Shown here piece by piece: positions 31,710 through 41,200 of a DNA stretch of 64,000 nucleotides. Numbering within the stretch: position 1 is the first letter of the stretch; the number at the start of each line of letters is the position of its first letter. Under the pieces are notes generated by a model. It did not search any database. It was not told where the DNA came from and was given only the letters and a program-made list of their open reading frames with translations. This DNA is from Microbacterium sp. GCS4 (GTDB taxonomy: Bacteria; Actinomycetota; Actinomycetes; Actinomycetales; Microbacteriaceae), in NCBI RefSeq assembly GCF_001262495.1, contig NZ_LGYE01000001.1, forward strand, positions 930,001 through 994,000, read 5' to 3'. A program made the translations under genes and the position numbers.

Positions 31710-33137
31710 TCAGCTCTCGTCGACCGGCACCTTCACGACCTTGTTGTACCCCGTGACGGCCTGGTTCTCGTCGAACGCGACGACCTTCTTGCGGAAGCCC
31801 TTCGTGATGAACGCGAGGTAGATCACGCCGAGGACCGTCCAGGTGATGCCGCCGATCAGGGCGTCCTGGTGCAGGTTGACCCAGAGGAGCCCGGTGAGGA
31901 GCGTGCCGATCGCGGGCATCACGATGTACGAGAAGATCTCGCGCGGCGTGCGGCGCATCCCCTTGCGGATCGCGAACCACGCGATCACCGAGATGTTCAC
32001 GAACGTGAACGCGATCAGCGCACCGTAATTGATCCACGCGGCGATCAGCTCGAGCGTGAACGGGATGGCGAGCAGCGAGATCGCGCCCACCAGCACGATG
32101 TTGAACGTCGGCGTATGCGTGCGCTGGTTGATGTAGCCGAACGCCCGCTGCGGCAGCACGTTGTTGCGCCCCATCACGAGCAGCATGCGCGACACCGAGG
32201 CGTGCGAGGCGAGACCTGAGGCGAGCGTCGCACAGAAGCCCGCCGCCGTGAGAACGGCCATCAGGACGTTGCCGCCGACGAGCTCGCCGATGATCGGGAG
32301 CGTGGAGTCCTCGACGAACTGCATGTCGCCGCCCGGGGCGAACTCGTTCCAGTCCGGGAACCGCAGCTGCGAGACGTACGAGGCGACGAGGAAGATCCCT
32401 CCGCCGAGGAGGACGGTGAGGAGGATCGCCTTCGGCATGATCTTCGGGTCCTTCGCCTCCTCGGCGTACATCGTGACGGCGTCGAAGCCGATGAACGAGA
32501 AGCAGACGATGGTCGCGCCGGTCAGCACGGCGCCCAGGGTCACGTCGTCGTGCAGGAACGCACCGACCGAGAGGATCGTCGCCGCGCCGTCCCCGCGCAT
32601 CAGCTGCGCGACCACGAGCACGACGAACACGACCATGACGACGATCGAGAACACGAGCAGGATCATGTTGAGGTTCGACGTGCCGCGCATGGTCATGTAG
32701 ATGATGCTCGTGACGGCGATGCAGTACAGCACGACCCAGATCCACGCGGGGACGTCGGGGAACATGGCCTCGAGGTAGCTCTTGATGATGAGGCAGTTCA
32801 CCATGGGCAGAAGCACGTAGTCGATGAGCGAGGTCCAGCCGACCATGAAGCCGAGGTTCGGGTGGATCGATTCGCGCACGTAGGTGTACGCGGATCCGGC
32901 GCTGGGGATCGCGCTCGCGATCTTGCCGTAGCTGATGGCCGTGAACACCATGACGATCAGCGCCACGAGATACGCGGCGGGGACGACGTCGTCCGTGTCG
33001 CGAGCGACCATGCCGAAGGTGTCGAACACCACGGTCGGCGTCATGTAGCCGAGGCCGAGGCCGACGATCGCCCAGAGGCCGAGATTCCGTCGGAGGCTCC
33101 CACCGCCGTGAGCGAGCGGCTTCGTCTTCTCTGCCAT
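31710..33137 (-). CDS. APC superfamily permease (PuuP/amine-uptake type)
   Basis: This 475-residue transporter has twelve predicted helices. Helix 1 is GLGLGYMTPTVVFDTFG, and SYGKIASAIPSAGSAYTYVRESIHPNLGFMVGWTSLIDY and FSFIGFDAVTMYAEEAKDPKIMPKAI match putrescine/amino acid importers of the PuuP and ethanolamine permease group. The gene lies directly downstream of the kinase-aminotransferase fusion on the same strand, separated by 154 bp with its own regulatory region, so it may import that enzyme's substrate. Its ATG is preceded by GAGGAG. Confidence 0.9.
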   Translation of the reverse strand: MAEKTKPLAHGGGSLRRNLGLWAIVGLGLGYMTPTVVFDTFGMVARDTDDVVPAAYLVALIVMVFTAISYGKIASAIPSAGSAYTYVRESIHPNLGFMVGWTSLIDYVLLPMVNCLIIKSYLEAMFPDVPAWIWVVLYCIAVTSIIYMTMRGTSNLNMILLVFSIVVMVVFVVLVVAQLMRGDGAATILSVGAFLHDDVTLGAVLTGATIVCFSFIGFDAVTMYAEEAKDPKIMPKAILLTVLLGGGIFLVASYVSQLRFPDWNEFAPGGDMQFVEDSTLPIIGELVGGNVLMAVLTAAGFCATLASGLASHASVSRMLLVMGRNNVLPQRAFGYINQRTHTPTFNIVLVGAISLLAIPFTLELIAAWINYGALIAFTFVNISVIAWFAIRKGMRRTPREIFSYIVMPAIGTLLTGLLWVNLHQDALIGGITWTVLGVIYLAFITKGFRKKVVAFDENQAVTGYNKVVKVPVDES

Positions 33138-33229
33138 GTGTACTCCTCGAGGGACAGCGCATGGGCCGGACTTCGGGTCGTCCGACGCTGAGCATCAGTA
33201 TGTACCCCTGCTATTCGTCAGCGGAAGAC

Positions 33230-33242
33230 CGAATCTGATTCG
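33230..33242 (-). promoter_or_regulatory. Palindromic operator candidate upstream of the permease gene
   Basis: CGAATC-T-GATTCG is a perfect 6+1+6 palindrome 93 bp upstream of the permease ATG. A second TTCGAA core occurs about 35 bp away, near 33275. The 154-bp gap holds no gene. The sites could bind a regulator of amine or amino acid use. Confidence 0.4.
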
Positions 33243-33291
33243 AAATACGCATTTAACATGACACCTCGAAGCGGGATTCGAAGGAAGGCTC

Positions 33292-36258
33292 TCACCAGCC
33301 TTCGGCGAGAACGCGATCGAGCATCGCGAGGACGTGATCTGCGCTCGCGATCGTGAGGCACAGCGGCGGCTTGATCTTCAGCACGTTCGAGCGCTCCGAC
33401 GTCGTGAGCACGATCACGCCGAGCTCGCGCATCCGTTCGCAGATCGCCGCGGCCTCCGCTGCCGCGGGCTCCAGGGTCTCGCGGTCGCGCACGAGCTCGA
33501 CACCCAGATAGAGGCCGGTGCCGTGCACCGGGCCGATCAGCGGATGCCGTCGCGCGAGCTCCTCGAAGCCCGCGACCAGGTGCGCGCCGACCTCGAGGGC
33601 GTTTCGCTGCAGGTCGTCTTCGACCATGGCATCGAGCACCGCGATTCCGACGCGGCAGCTGAGCGTGCTCCCTCCGGCGGAAGAGAAGAACTGTCCCTGG
33701 GCGCTCAGCGCGTCGGCGATGCGCCTCGTCGTGATCACGCCGCCGATCGGGAAGCCGTTGCCCATGGGCTTGGCGATGGTGATGATGTCGGGCACTGCTC
33801 CGGACTGCTCGAAGCCCCAGAACGTCGACCCCAGGCGACCGAACCCGACCTGCACCTCGTCGGCGATGCAGAGGCCGCCGTGCGCGCGCACCCGCTCGTA
33901 CGCTCCGGCGAGGTACCCGTCCGGCAGCAGCACCCCGCCCGCGTTGCCCAGCACCGGTTCGCACAGGAACGCCGCGACGTCCCTCAGGTCGGCCGACAGG
34001 CGGTCGAGGTCGGCGTCGAGATCGGCGAGGTACGCGGCTGCCGTGTCGTCGCCCCGATAGGTGCCGCGGAACCGGTTGGGGACGTCGGCGACGTGCACCC
34101 AGCCCGGACGCGTGCCCACGGCATCCGGGTTGTCGTAGGCACTGGTCGTGACCGCGTCGCTCGCCTGGGTCCAGCCGTGATAGGCCTCGCGGAGCGCCAC
34201 GACCGTCGACCGTCCCGTGGCCGCCTGCGCGAGCCTGATCGCCAGGTCGACCGCCTCCGAGCCGCTGTTGACGAGCAGCACGGTGTCGAGTCCGCTGCCC
34301 TCCGGCAGGAGCGCGAGCAGCCGTTCGTTGTACTCCGCGAGGTCGCGGAACAGGAAGCGCGAGTTCGTGCCGAGGAGACGCAGCTGCGCGTTCGCGGCGT
34401 CCGCGACGGTCGGATGCGCGTGCCCGAGTCCCGCGACGTTGTTGACCATGTCGACGTGGCTGCGCCCCGTCGTGTCGACCAGATAGTGGCGCCAGCCGCG
34501 CTCGATCTGCGGCGGATGCTCGTAGTACCGCTCCTGGGCCGCCGCGAAGATGCGCTCGCGGCGACGCAGCTCGTCGGCCGACTCGTCGCGCTGGGCAAGG
34601 GCGGGGATGCCGAGCAGCGGAGCGGGGTCGGCGGTCAGACGCGCCCAGGCCGCGACGACGTCAGGAGCGACGAGCCGGGCGCTCGCGGGTTCGGGTGCGA
34701 GGAGAGGCGAGGCATCCGACGGCGGCGTCGGCACCGGGGAGTCGGCGCGGCGGACGCCGACGACCACCACCCGGCCGTCGAACGAGGCGGCGAGTCTCCC
34801 GATCGCGTCACCGCTCTCGATAGGTCCGCCCCGCGCGGGTTCCACATCCGCGCCGCGGATCTCCACGATCCAGCCGTCGCCGGTGGCAAGCCGCACGCGA
34901 CCCTCGAGCACCGTCATCTCGCCGTCGACCGGGGCCGTCAGCCGCATCGAGGGGCCAGGGGCGATGTGCAGCTCGGTCTCGACGGGCCAGGTCGCGGCGG
35001 CATCGGCGGCGTCGATCACCGAACGCGTGAGCCGGTACACGCCGTAGGGCATGACCGCCACCCGGGCGCCGGAGGCGTGCGCGTCCGCGATCAGCTGCGC
35101 CTCGGCATCCGATTCGAGCCACCGCCCGGCATCCAGGCCGGCAGCCTCCACCCCGGGGTCGAGGATCGACACCCGTCCTTCGAGGTCGGGGATCAGCGAG
35201 GAGAGGTCCGTGAGCCCGGTCGCCCGGAACGACGGGGCGTCGATCCCGAGCCGCGCGCGCACGTGCTCGACGGCCTCCACAAGGGGAACGGAGGTCGCGG
35301 CGTCGAAGATCGCCTGCTCCCCCGCCACCCGCTCGGCGGCGTACTCGTTGTCGCCGTCGATCTCGAGCTGCCGCCACCCGCTCGCCACGAGGAGCGCGGC
35401 GCGCAGCACGATGAGCGGCCACACGGCGTCGGCCTCCTCGTCGCACAGCGGCACGAGTTCGTGGAACGCGGCGATCGTGTCGAGCACGCGCAGCGGTCGA
35501 GCGGGCTCGTGATGCAGCATCGACGCGGCGCACACGGCGAGTTCGGCGACGCGCCACCCCGTCCCGAGGTCGCCCAGATCGATCACGACACGCGGATGCA
35601 GTCGCGAGTCGCTGCTGCGCTCCCCCATGACGTTGTCGTCGGTGAGGTCGCCGTGGATCGGCTGCACCGGAAGTCGATCGGCCACGACTGCGAGCGCGAC
35701 CTCCGCCTCCTCGGCGGCCTCTCGCACGCGGGCGCGGAGCCGTGAGTCCGTGATCGACGGGGACAGCAGCCGCACCTGCGCGGCGGCGACCCGCATGTCC
35801 CACATCTGCTCGCGGTCGAGTCCCGGATGCCGGAGCCCGGCGAGGGCGGTGACGGAGGCCGCGGCGAGCGCCCCGAACTCCGAGAGCACGACCGGCGCGA
35901 GGTAGCCGGCATCGACGAGCGGCTCCCCCTCGGCGAACGCGCTGCGTCGTACGGCGAATCCGCCCCACCTCTGGGTGAGTGCACCGTCGAGTCCGGGCAG
36001 CACTGGGGGCACGTCGACGCCTGCCGCACGGTATGCCTCGATGGCGGCGTGCTGCGCATCGCGGGCCTCGTCGCCGGTCACCGGGTTGTCGACGCGGAGC
36101 ACGCTGCGGGTGCCGTCGGCTTCGCGCAGCACGAAGTTGCGATCCTGATTACTGCCGAGCTCGGTCGCGGAGGCTTCGATGCCGTAGCACTCCCGGGCGA
36201 TGACCTCGGCGTCCGCGGTCGTCACCGCCGGGCGGACGAGCCCGGTGCCCGCGCTCAC
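33292..36258 (-). CDS. Aminoglycoside phosphotransferase-like kinase / M23-like / class III aminotransferase fusion
   Basis: This 988-residue protein has three parts. Residues 1 to about 330 are an APH/choline-kinase-like domain with the catalytic H202-G-D204 and N209 (HGDLTDDN) and the Mg-binding D227 (VIDLGD). Residues about 430-520 resemble an M23 domain (RLTAPVDGEMTVLEGRVRLATGDGWIVEI) but lack the HxxxD/HxH zinc ligands, so they are probably not a peptidase. Residues about 560-988 are a class III PLP aminotransferase with K830 in TIAKPMGNGFPIGG. Human hydroxylysine kinase and the ammoniophospholyases acting on phosphohydroxylysine and phosphoethanolamine match the outer domains, so kinase plus phospho-lyase on an amino-alcohol is inferred. 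GTG 36258 overlaps the upstream gene. Confidence 0.9.
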   Translation of the reverse strand: MSAGTGLVRPAVTTADAEVIARECYGIEASATELGSNQDRNFVLREADGTRSVLRVDNPVTGDEARDAQHAAIEAYRAAGVDVPPVLPGLDGALTQRWGGFAVRRSAFAEGEPLVDAGYLAPVVLSEFGALAAASVTALAGLRHPGLDREQMWDMRVAAAQVRLLSPSITDSRLRARVREAAEEAEVALAVVADRLPVQPIHGDLTDDNVMGERSSDSRLHPRVVIDLGDLGTGWRVAELAVCAASMLHHEPARPLRVLDTIAAFHELVPLCDEEADAVWPLIVLRAALLVASGWRQLEIDGDNEYAAERVAGEQAIFDAATSVPLVEAVEHVRARLGIDAPSFRATGLTDLSSLIPDLEGRVSILDPGVEAAGLDAGRWLESDAEAQLIADAHASGARVAVMPYGVYRLTRSVIDAADAAATWPVETELHIAPGPSMRLTAPVDGEMTVLEGRVRLATGDGWIVEIRGADVEPARGGPIESGDAIGRLAASFDGRVVVVGVRRADSPVPTPPSDASPLLAPEPASARLVAPDVVAAWARLTADPAPLLGIPALAQRDESADELRRRERIFAAAQERYYEHPPQIERGWRHYLVDTTGRSHVDMVNNVAGLGHAHPTVADAANAQLRLLGTNSRFLFRDLAEYNERLLALLPEGSGLDTVLLVNSGSEAVDLAIRLAQAATGRSTVVALREAYHGWTQASDAVTTSAYDNPDAVGTRPGWVHVADVPNRFRGTYRGDDTAAAYLADLDADLDRLSADLRDVAAFLCEPVLGNAGGVLLPDGYLAGAYERVRAHGGLCIADEVQVGFGRLGSTFWGFEQSGAVPDIITIAKPMGNGFPIGGVITTRRIADALSAQGQFFSSAGGSTLSCRVGIAVLDAMVEDDLQRNALEVGAHLVAGFEELARRHPLIGPVHGTGLYLGVELVRDRETLEPAAAEAAAICERMRELGVIVLTTSERSNVLKIKPPLCLTIASADHVLAMLDRVLAEGW

Positions 36259-36908
36259 CCCCGCCCCACCGCGGGGCCGTCGCCGCGGGCGCCGTCGGTG
36301 TGAACCGTCTTGTCGATGAGCACGTCGTCCGCGTGGCGGGCGAGCGAGGTGCCGTAGCGCTCCGTGAGCTGCACCATGAGGTCGGGGGTGTCGCGGTCCA
36401 CGCCGAAGACGTGCCCGGGGAAGTCGAGGTCGGGCTGCGCGGCGGCGATCTCGTCCTCGCGGTCGGGCGACAGGAGCTGTACGGGGTCGCCCACCGCGAC
36501 CCAGCCGATCGGCACGACGGTCCCCGCGGGAAGCACGGCGCGACGGTGCACGATCGCGTTGACGCGCACCTCGCAGCGGTCGCCGACCAGTGCGCCGTTG
36601 AAGATCCGAGCGCCCGAGGCGAAGAAGACCTCCTCGCCGACGGTCGCTCCCGCGATGCTCGCGAGCGTGCCGATGAGCGTGTGCGATCCGATGTGCACCG
36701 CGTTCGCAGCGGTCGCGCGGATCAGCGCGTTCTCCATCACGATCACGTGCTCGCAGAGCCGGATCGGGCCACCCTCGGCCGTGATCACGGCTCCGTGCAG
36801 CACCTGACAGTTCGGCCCGATCTCGACGTCGCCCGAGACGACGGCGGTGGGGGCGATGACGGCGGTGTCATGGATGCGGGGTCGAGCCCCGAGGTGCTCG
36901 TACAACAT
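36255..36908 (-). CDS. Gamma-carbonic-anhydrase-like hexapeptide-repeat protein
   Basis: This 217-residue left-handed beta-helix protein has hexapeptide turns such as VIAPTAVVSGDVEIGPNCQVLHGAVIT and HIGSHTLIGTLASIAGATVGEEVFFASGARI. The gamma-carbonic anhydrase family uses three His; here one clear His (VHIGSHTLIG) and NAIVHRR could contribute, but the usual His spacing is not fully evident, so activity is uncertain. Its last codons overlap the start of the fusion gene (GTGA), so it is translationally coupled to it. A C-terminal helix and extension of about 60 residues follow the repeats. Confidence 0.82.
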   Translation of the reverse strand: MLYEHLGARPRIHDTAVIAPTAVVSGDVEIGPNCQVLHGAVITAEGGPIRLCEHVIVMENALIRATAANAVHIGSHTLIGTLASIAGATVGEEVFFASGARIFNGALVGDRCEVRVNAIVHRRAVLPAGTVVPIGWVAVGDPVQLLSPDREDEIAAAQPDLDFPGHVFGVDRDTPDLMVQLTERYGTSLARHADDVLIDKTVHTDGARGDGPAVGRG

Positions 36909-36947
36909 GACGTCAGCGTAGCGCCGTCGGAGTTCCGCGCGAGAGGA

Positions 36948-37106
36948 CTACTTCCTGGCGCCGGCTCGGCGGACTATTCCGATCACGATCGTCGCCAGGA
37001 ACAGGACGATGCCGAGGACCGCGAGCCAGAGGAGCCCCTTGACGACGAAGCCGAAGACCGCGAGACCGGCCCAGACGATGAGGAGGATGATCAGAAGTGC
37101 CCACAT
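36948..37106 (-). CDS. Small two-helix membrane protein
   Basis: ATG 37106, with an upstream GGAG, gives 52 residues: two hydrophobic segments (about 2-20 and 23-44, MWALLIILLIVWAGLAVFGF and GLLWLAVLGIVLFLATIVIG) and a short basic end (VRRAGARK). Small hydrophobic proteins of this kind are frequent in actinobacteria; no role is known. Confidence 0.7.
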   Translation of the reverse strand: MWALLIILLIVWAGLAVFGFVVKGLLWLAVLGIVLFLATIVIGIVRRAGARK

Positions 37107-37279
37107 GGCTCCATCATCCCTCGCCCGCGGTCTGCCGTCACCCCGTTGACGTGCGGTGACCCTGTCGCTAGCTCTCCCACTGCTACGCTGGCGCACATGG
37201 CTGGCCTCTGAATCGATCCCCTCCCCGCCGTTCGGCTGCGTTCTCGCGCGCCTCGGCTCCTCGATCGAAAGGCTCACCC

Positions 37280-38161
37280 ATGCACCCCACCGACCTTCCT
37301 CTCTCCGGCAGGACCGCCCTCGTCACCGGTGTCTCCCGACTGCGCGGCATCGGCTTCGCCACCGCCTCGATGCTCGCCAGCCTCGGCGCGAACGTCGTGA
37401 TCCATCACTATCGTCCGCACGACCTCGACCAGCCCTGGGGCGGTGACGACCTCGACGAGGTGCGCTCCGGCATCGCCGCCGTCCTCGCTCCGGGCGCCGC
37501 GATGGCCGACCATCACGCCGATCTCCGCGATCCCGCCGCGATCGACCCGCTGCTCGACGCCGCCTCGGTGCTCACCGACCGGCTCGACATCCTCGTCTGC
37601 AACCAGGCGCTCACGGGCGGCGACGGATCGATCTTCGACATGACCCCCGATCGCCTCGACGCGCACTGGCAGACGAACGCGCGCGCGTCGCTGCTGCTCA
37701 CGGCCGGGCTCGCGCGGCGCCGACGGCAGGAGCTCGGGGGCGCGGGGATCGACATCGCACGGCCGGGCGATCGCGTCGCCGACTTCGGACCGTTCGACGC
37801 GCCGACGGGACACGTCGTCTGGATGACCTCGGGTCAGGGTCACGGCGCGATGGTCGGCGAGATCGCCTATGCCACGAGCAAGGCCGCCCTCGCCGGCATC
37901 ACGCGTTCGGTGGCCCGCGAGCTGCTCGACGTGGGGATCGTGCTGAACACCGTGAACCCCGGGCCCGTGAACACCGGCTATCTCGACGCCGACACGACCG
38001 ACCGCGACCTCTCCGGCGTCGCGGACTGGATCACCACGCAGCCGTTCGGACGCGTGGGTCGACCGTCGGACCCCGCGAGCCTGATCGGCTGGCTGTGCAC
38101 GCCGGCCGGGTCGTGGGTGGTGGGTCAGGTGGTCACCTCGGACGGCGGCTTCTCCCTCTGA
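37280..38161 (+). CDS. Short-chain dehydrogenase/reductase
   Basis: This 293-residue SDR has the cofactor motif TGVSRLRGIG, which has one residue more than the classical TGxxxGIG. It also has the active-site YATSK with the preceding Ser (WMTSGQGHGAMVGEIAYATSK), and the C-terminal VNPGPVNTGYL and VVTSDGGFSL that are typical of 3-oxoacyl-ACP reductase-like members. A small insertion (DLDQPWGGDDLDEVRSG) precedes the third strand. The substrate is unknown. GAAAGG precedes the ATG. A promoter-like TTGACG and TACGCT lie about 90-135 bp upstream. Confidence 0.9.
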   Translation: MHPTDLPLSGRTALVTGVSRLRGIGFATASMLASLGANVVIHHYRPHDLDQPWGGDDLDEVRSGIAAVLAPGAAMADHHADLRDPAAIDPLLDAASVLTDRLDILVCNQALTGGDGSIFDMTPDRLDAHWQTNARASLLLTAGLARRRRQELGGAGIDIARPGDRVADFGPFDAPTGHVVWMTSGQGHGAMVGEIAYATSKAALAGITRSVARELLDVGIVLNTVNPGPVNTGYLDADTTDRDLSGVADWITTQPFGRVGRPSDPASLIGWLCTPAGSWVVGQVVTSDGGFSL

Positions 38162-38196
38162 CCCGGGTCCTCCCCCTGTCCGCCCTGGGCACGGCT

Positions 38197-38248
38197 GCGG
38201 ATGCCGGGCGCGACACGCCGCGGCATCCGCCCGGCCGGCGGCGTGTCG
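38197..38248. terminator. Compound inverted repeats between SDR gene and mfd
   Basis: Two interleaved 10-bp repeats lie in the 124 bp between the convergent genes: gcggatgccg (38197-38206) pairs with cggcatccgc (38221-38230), and cgacacgccg (38211-38220) with cggcgtgtcg (38239-38248). Only one can form at a time. There is no T-tract. The first pair again uses the GGATGCCG word. Confidence 0.5.
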
Positions 38249-38285
38249 GCCGCCGTCTCCGAAGCTGTGCCCGGGACCGCCGACC

Positions 38286-41200
38286 TCACTCGGCCGGGAC
38301 GGGCTCCGGGAAGATCGCGGTGAACAACTGGCCGACCCATTCGAGCAGCTCGGCGTCGGGCAGCGGCTCGAGACCGACGCCGACCGCTGCGGGGACCGTC
38401 GGCATCGGCACGACGAGCGCCTCACCGCTCGCGACGAGCTTGGCCTTGGGGTACAGCCTCTGGAGGCGCACCTTGATCGAGTCCTCCAGGCGTGCCGGGG
38501 CGATGCGCAGGTTCGAGCCCATCACGACGACGTCAGCGAGTCCCGCCCGCGCGGCACGACGGCGCAGGCGGGCGACGGCGACCAGACCCTCGACCTCCTC
38601 GGGCGGCGTGCCGTACCGGTCGGTGAGCTCTTCGATCACGAGGTCGATCGCGTCGTCCTTCGCGGTCGCCGCGGATGCGGCCGACAGCTTCTGGTACGCC
38701 TCCAGGCGCAGCCGCTCGCTGTCGATGTAGTGCTCCGGGATGCGCGCGTCCAACGGCAGCTCGAGTCGCAGTTCCTGCCCGGACTCCACCTCGTCGCCCC
38801 GGAACGTCGCGACGGCTTCGCCGATCATCCGCAGGTACAGGTCGAAACCGACGCCCGCGATGTGGCCGGCCTGCTCGCCGCCGAGCAGGTTGCCCGCGCC
38901 GCGCAGCTCGAGGTCCTTGAGCGCGACCTGCATGCCGGAGCCGAGGTCGTTGTTGACGGCGATGGTCTGCAGTCGGTCGGCCGCCGTCTCGCTGAGCGGC
39001 TTCATCTCGTCATAGAGGAAGTACGCGTAGGCCCGTTCGCGTCCGCGACCGACACGGCCCCGGAGCTGGTGCAGCTGGCTCAGACCGTACTTGTCGGCAC
39101 GGTCGATGATGATGGTGTTCGCGTTCGAGATGTCGAGACCGGTCTCGATGATGGTGGTCGAGACGAGCACGTCGAACTTGCGCTCCCAGAAGTCGTCGAC
39201 GACCTGTTCGAGCGCATGCTCGCCCATCTGCCCGTGCGCCACCGCGATGCGCGCCTCGGGAACGAGTTCGGCGAGCTGAGCCGCGACCCGCTGGATCGAC
39301 TGCACGCGGTTGTGGACGAAGAACACCTGCCCCTCGCGGAGGATCTCGCGTCGGATCGCCGCGGCGATCTGCTTGTCGCTGCGCGGGCCCACGAAGGAGA
39401 GGATCGGATGCCGGTCCTCCGGCGGGGTCGCCAGGGTCGACATCTCACGGATGCCGGTGACGGCCATCTCGAGCGTGCGCGGGATCGGCGTCGCGCTCAT
39501 CGCGAGGATGTCGACGTTCGTCTTCATCTTCTTGAGCGCGTCCTTGTGCTCGACGCCGAAGCGCTGCTCCTCGTCGATGATCATGAGGCCGAGGTCCTTG
39601 AACATCACCTGGTCGGTGAGGATGCGGTGCGTGCCGATGACCATGTCGACCGTCCCGTCGAGGAGGCCGGCGAGGGTGAGCTTCGCCTCCTTGTCGGTCT
39701 GGAAGCGCGAGAGCGGACGCACCTTGACCGGGAATCCGGCGAAGCGCTCGGTGAAGGTCTCGAGGTGCTGCTTCACGAGCAGCGTGGTCGGCACGAGCAT
39801 CGCGACCTGCTTGCCGTCCTGGATCGCCTTGAACGCGGCGCGCACCGCGACCTCGGTCTTGCCGAAGCCGACGTCTCCCGACAGCAGGCGGTCCATGGGG
39901 ATGGGCCGCTCCATGTCGGCCTTGATCTCGTCGATCGTCTGCAGCTGGTCTTGCGTCTCGGCGAAGGGGAACGCCTCTTCGAGCTCACGCTGCCACGGGG
40001 TGTCGGGCCCGAAGGCGTGGCCCTTGGCGGCCATGCGCGCCGAGTACAGCTTGACGAGCTCGACCGCGATGTCGCGCACGGCCTTGCGAGCCTTGCCCTT
40101 GGCCTGCGCCCAGTCGCTGCCGCCCATCTTCGAGAGCGTGGGGCCCTCGCCGCCGACGTACTTCGACAGCAGGTCGAGCTGGTCGGTCGGCACGAAGAGC
40201 TTGTCGCCCGGGTAGCCGCGCTTCGACGGCGCGTACTCGAGAACCAGGTAGTCGCGGGTCGACTTGGTCGCGTTGCGGCCTCCCGTCGACACCTCGCGCT
40301 TGGTCATCTCGACGAACCGTCCGATGCCATGGGTGTTGTGGACGACGAAGTCGCCCGGCTTCAGCTGCAGCGGGTCGACGACGTTCTTGCGCCGCGAGGC
40401 GAGCTTCTTGACGACGCGCTGGTCGCCGCCGATCGTGCGTCCGTAGAACTCGTTGTCGGTGAGCACGGCGAGCCTCGCGTCGGCCACCTGGAAGCCGGAC
40501 TCGACCGTGCCCGTGACGAGGGTCGCGACTCCGGCATCCGGTGCCTCTGTCAGACTCTCGACGACGCGGGCGGCGATCCCCCGGTCGGAGAGCACGTCGC
40601 GTGCGCGGTCGACGAGTCCGGGTCCGGCGGCGATCACGACGACCCGCCAGCCGTCGGCGACCTTCGCGTCGACGAAGGAGATCGCACCGTCGACGTTGCC
40701 GTGGAACGAGGGGATCACCGCGGAGTCGACGGTCTCGGCGTCTTCTCCCCCCATCGCGAACGGGCTGAGCCGCCACCACACGCCGCCGCGGTCGCGGACG
40801 ATCTCGCGGAGGCGCGCGATCGTGAGGAAGTCGCCGGCGCCGAGGTCGATCGGGGCCGAGGCGCCGGAGGTCGCGGCGCTCCACGCCGCGTCGAGGAACT
40901 CGCGGTTCGTCTCGCCCAGCGTGATCGCGCGGGCGCTGGAGCGCTCCGGGTCGACGACCGCGGTCGCGCTCCCCTCGGGCAGGTACTCGGCGAGGGACTT
41001 CAACGGTCCGGCGACGGCGGGCAGAAGCGATTCCATGCCCTCGACGGGGATGCCCTCGGCCATCTTCTCGAGCATCTGCGAGATCGCCGGGAACCCTCCG
41101 ATCAGCGCCCGCGCACGGTCGCGCACATCGGGCGTGAGCAGCAGCTCGCGGCTGGGCGGCAGGTCGACGAGAGCGATGTCGCCGGGGAGCGAGCGCTGGT

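Noticed and set aside
33292..36258. An antibiotic-resistance phosphotransferase
   Set aside because: The APH-like domain is fused to an aminotransferase and fits amino-alcohol catabolism better than aminoglycoside resistance.
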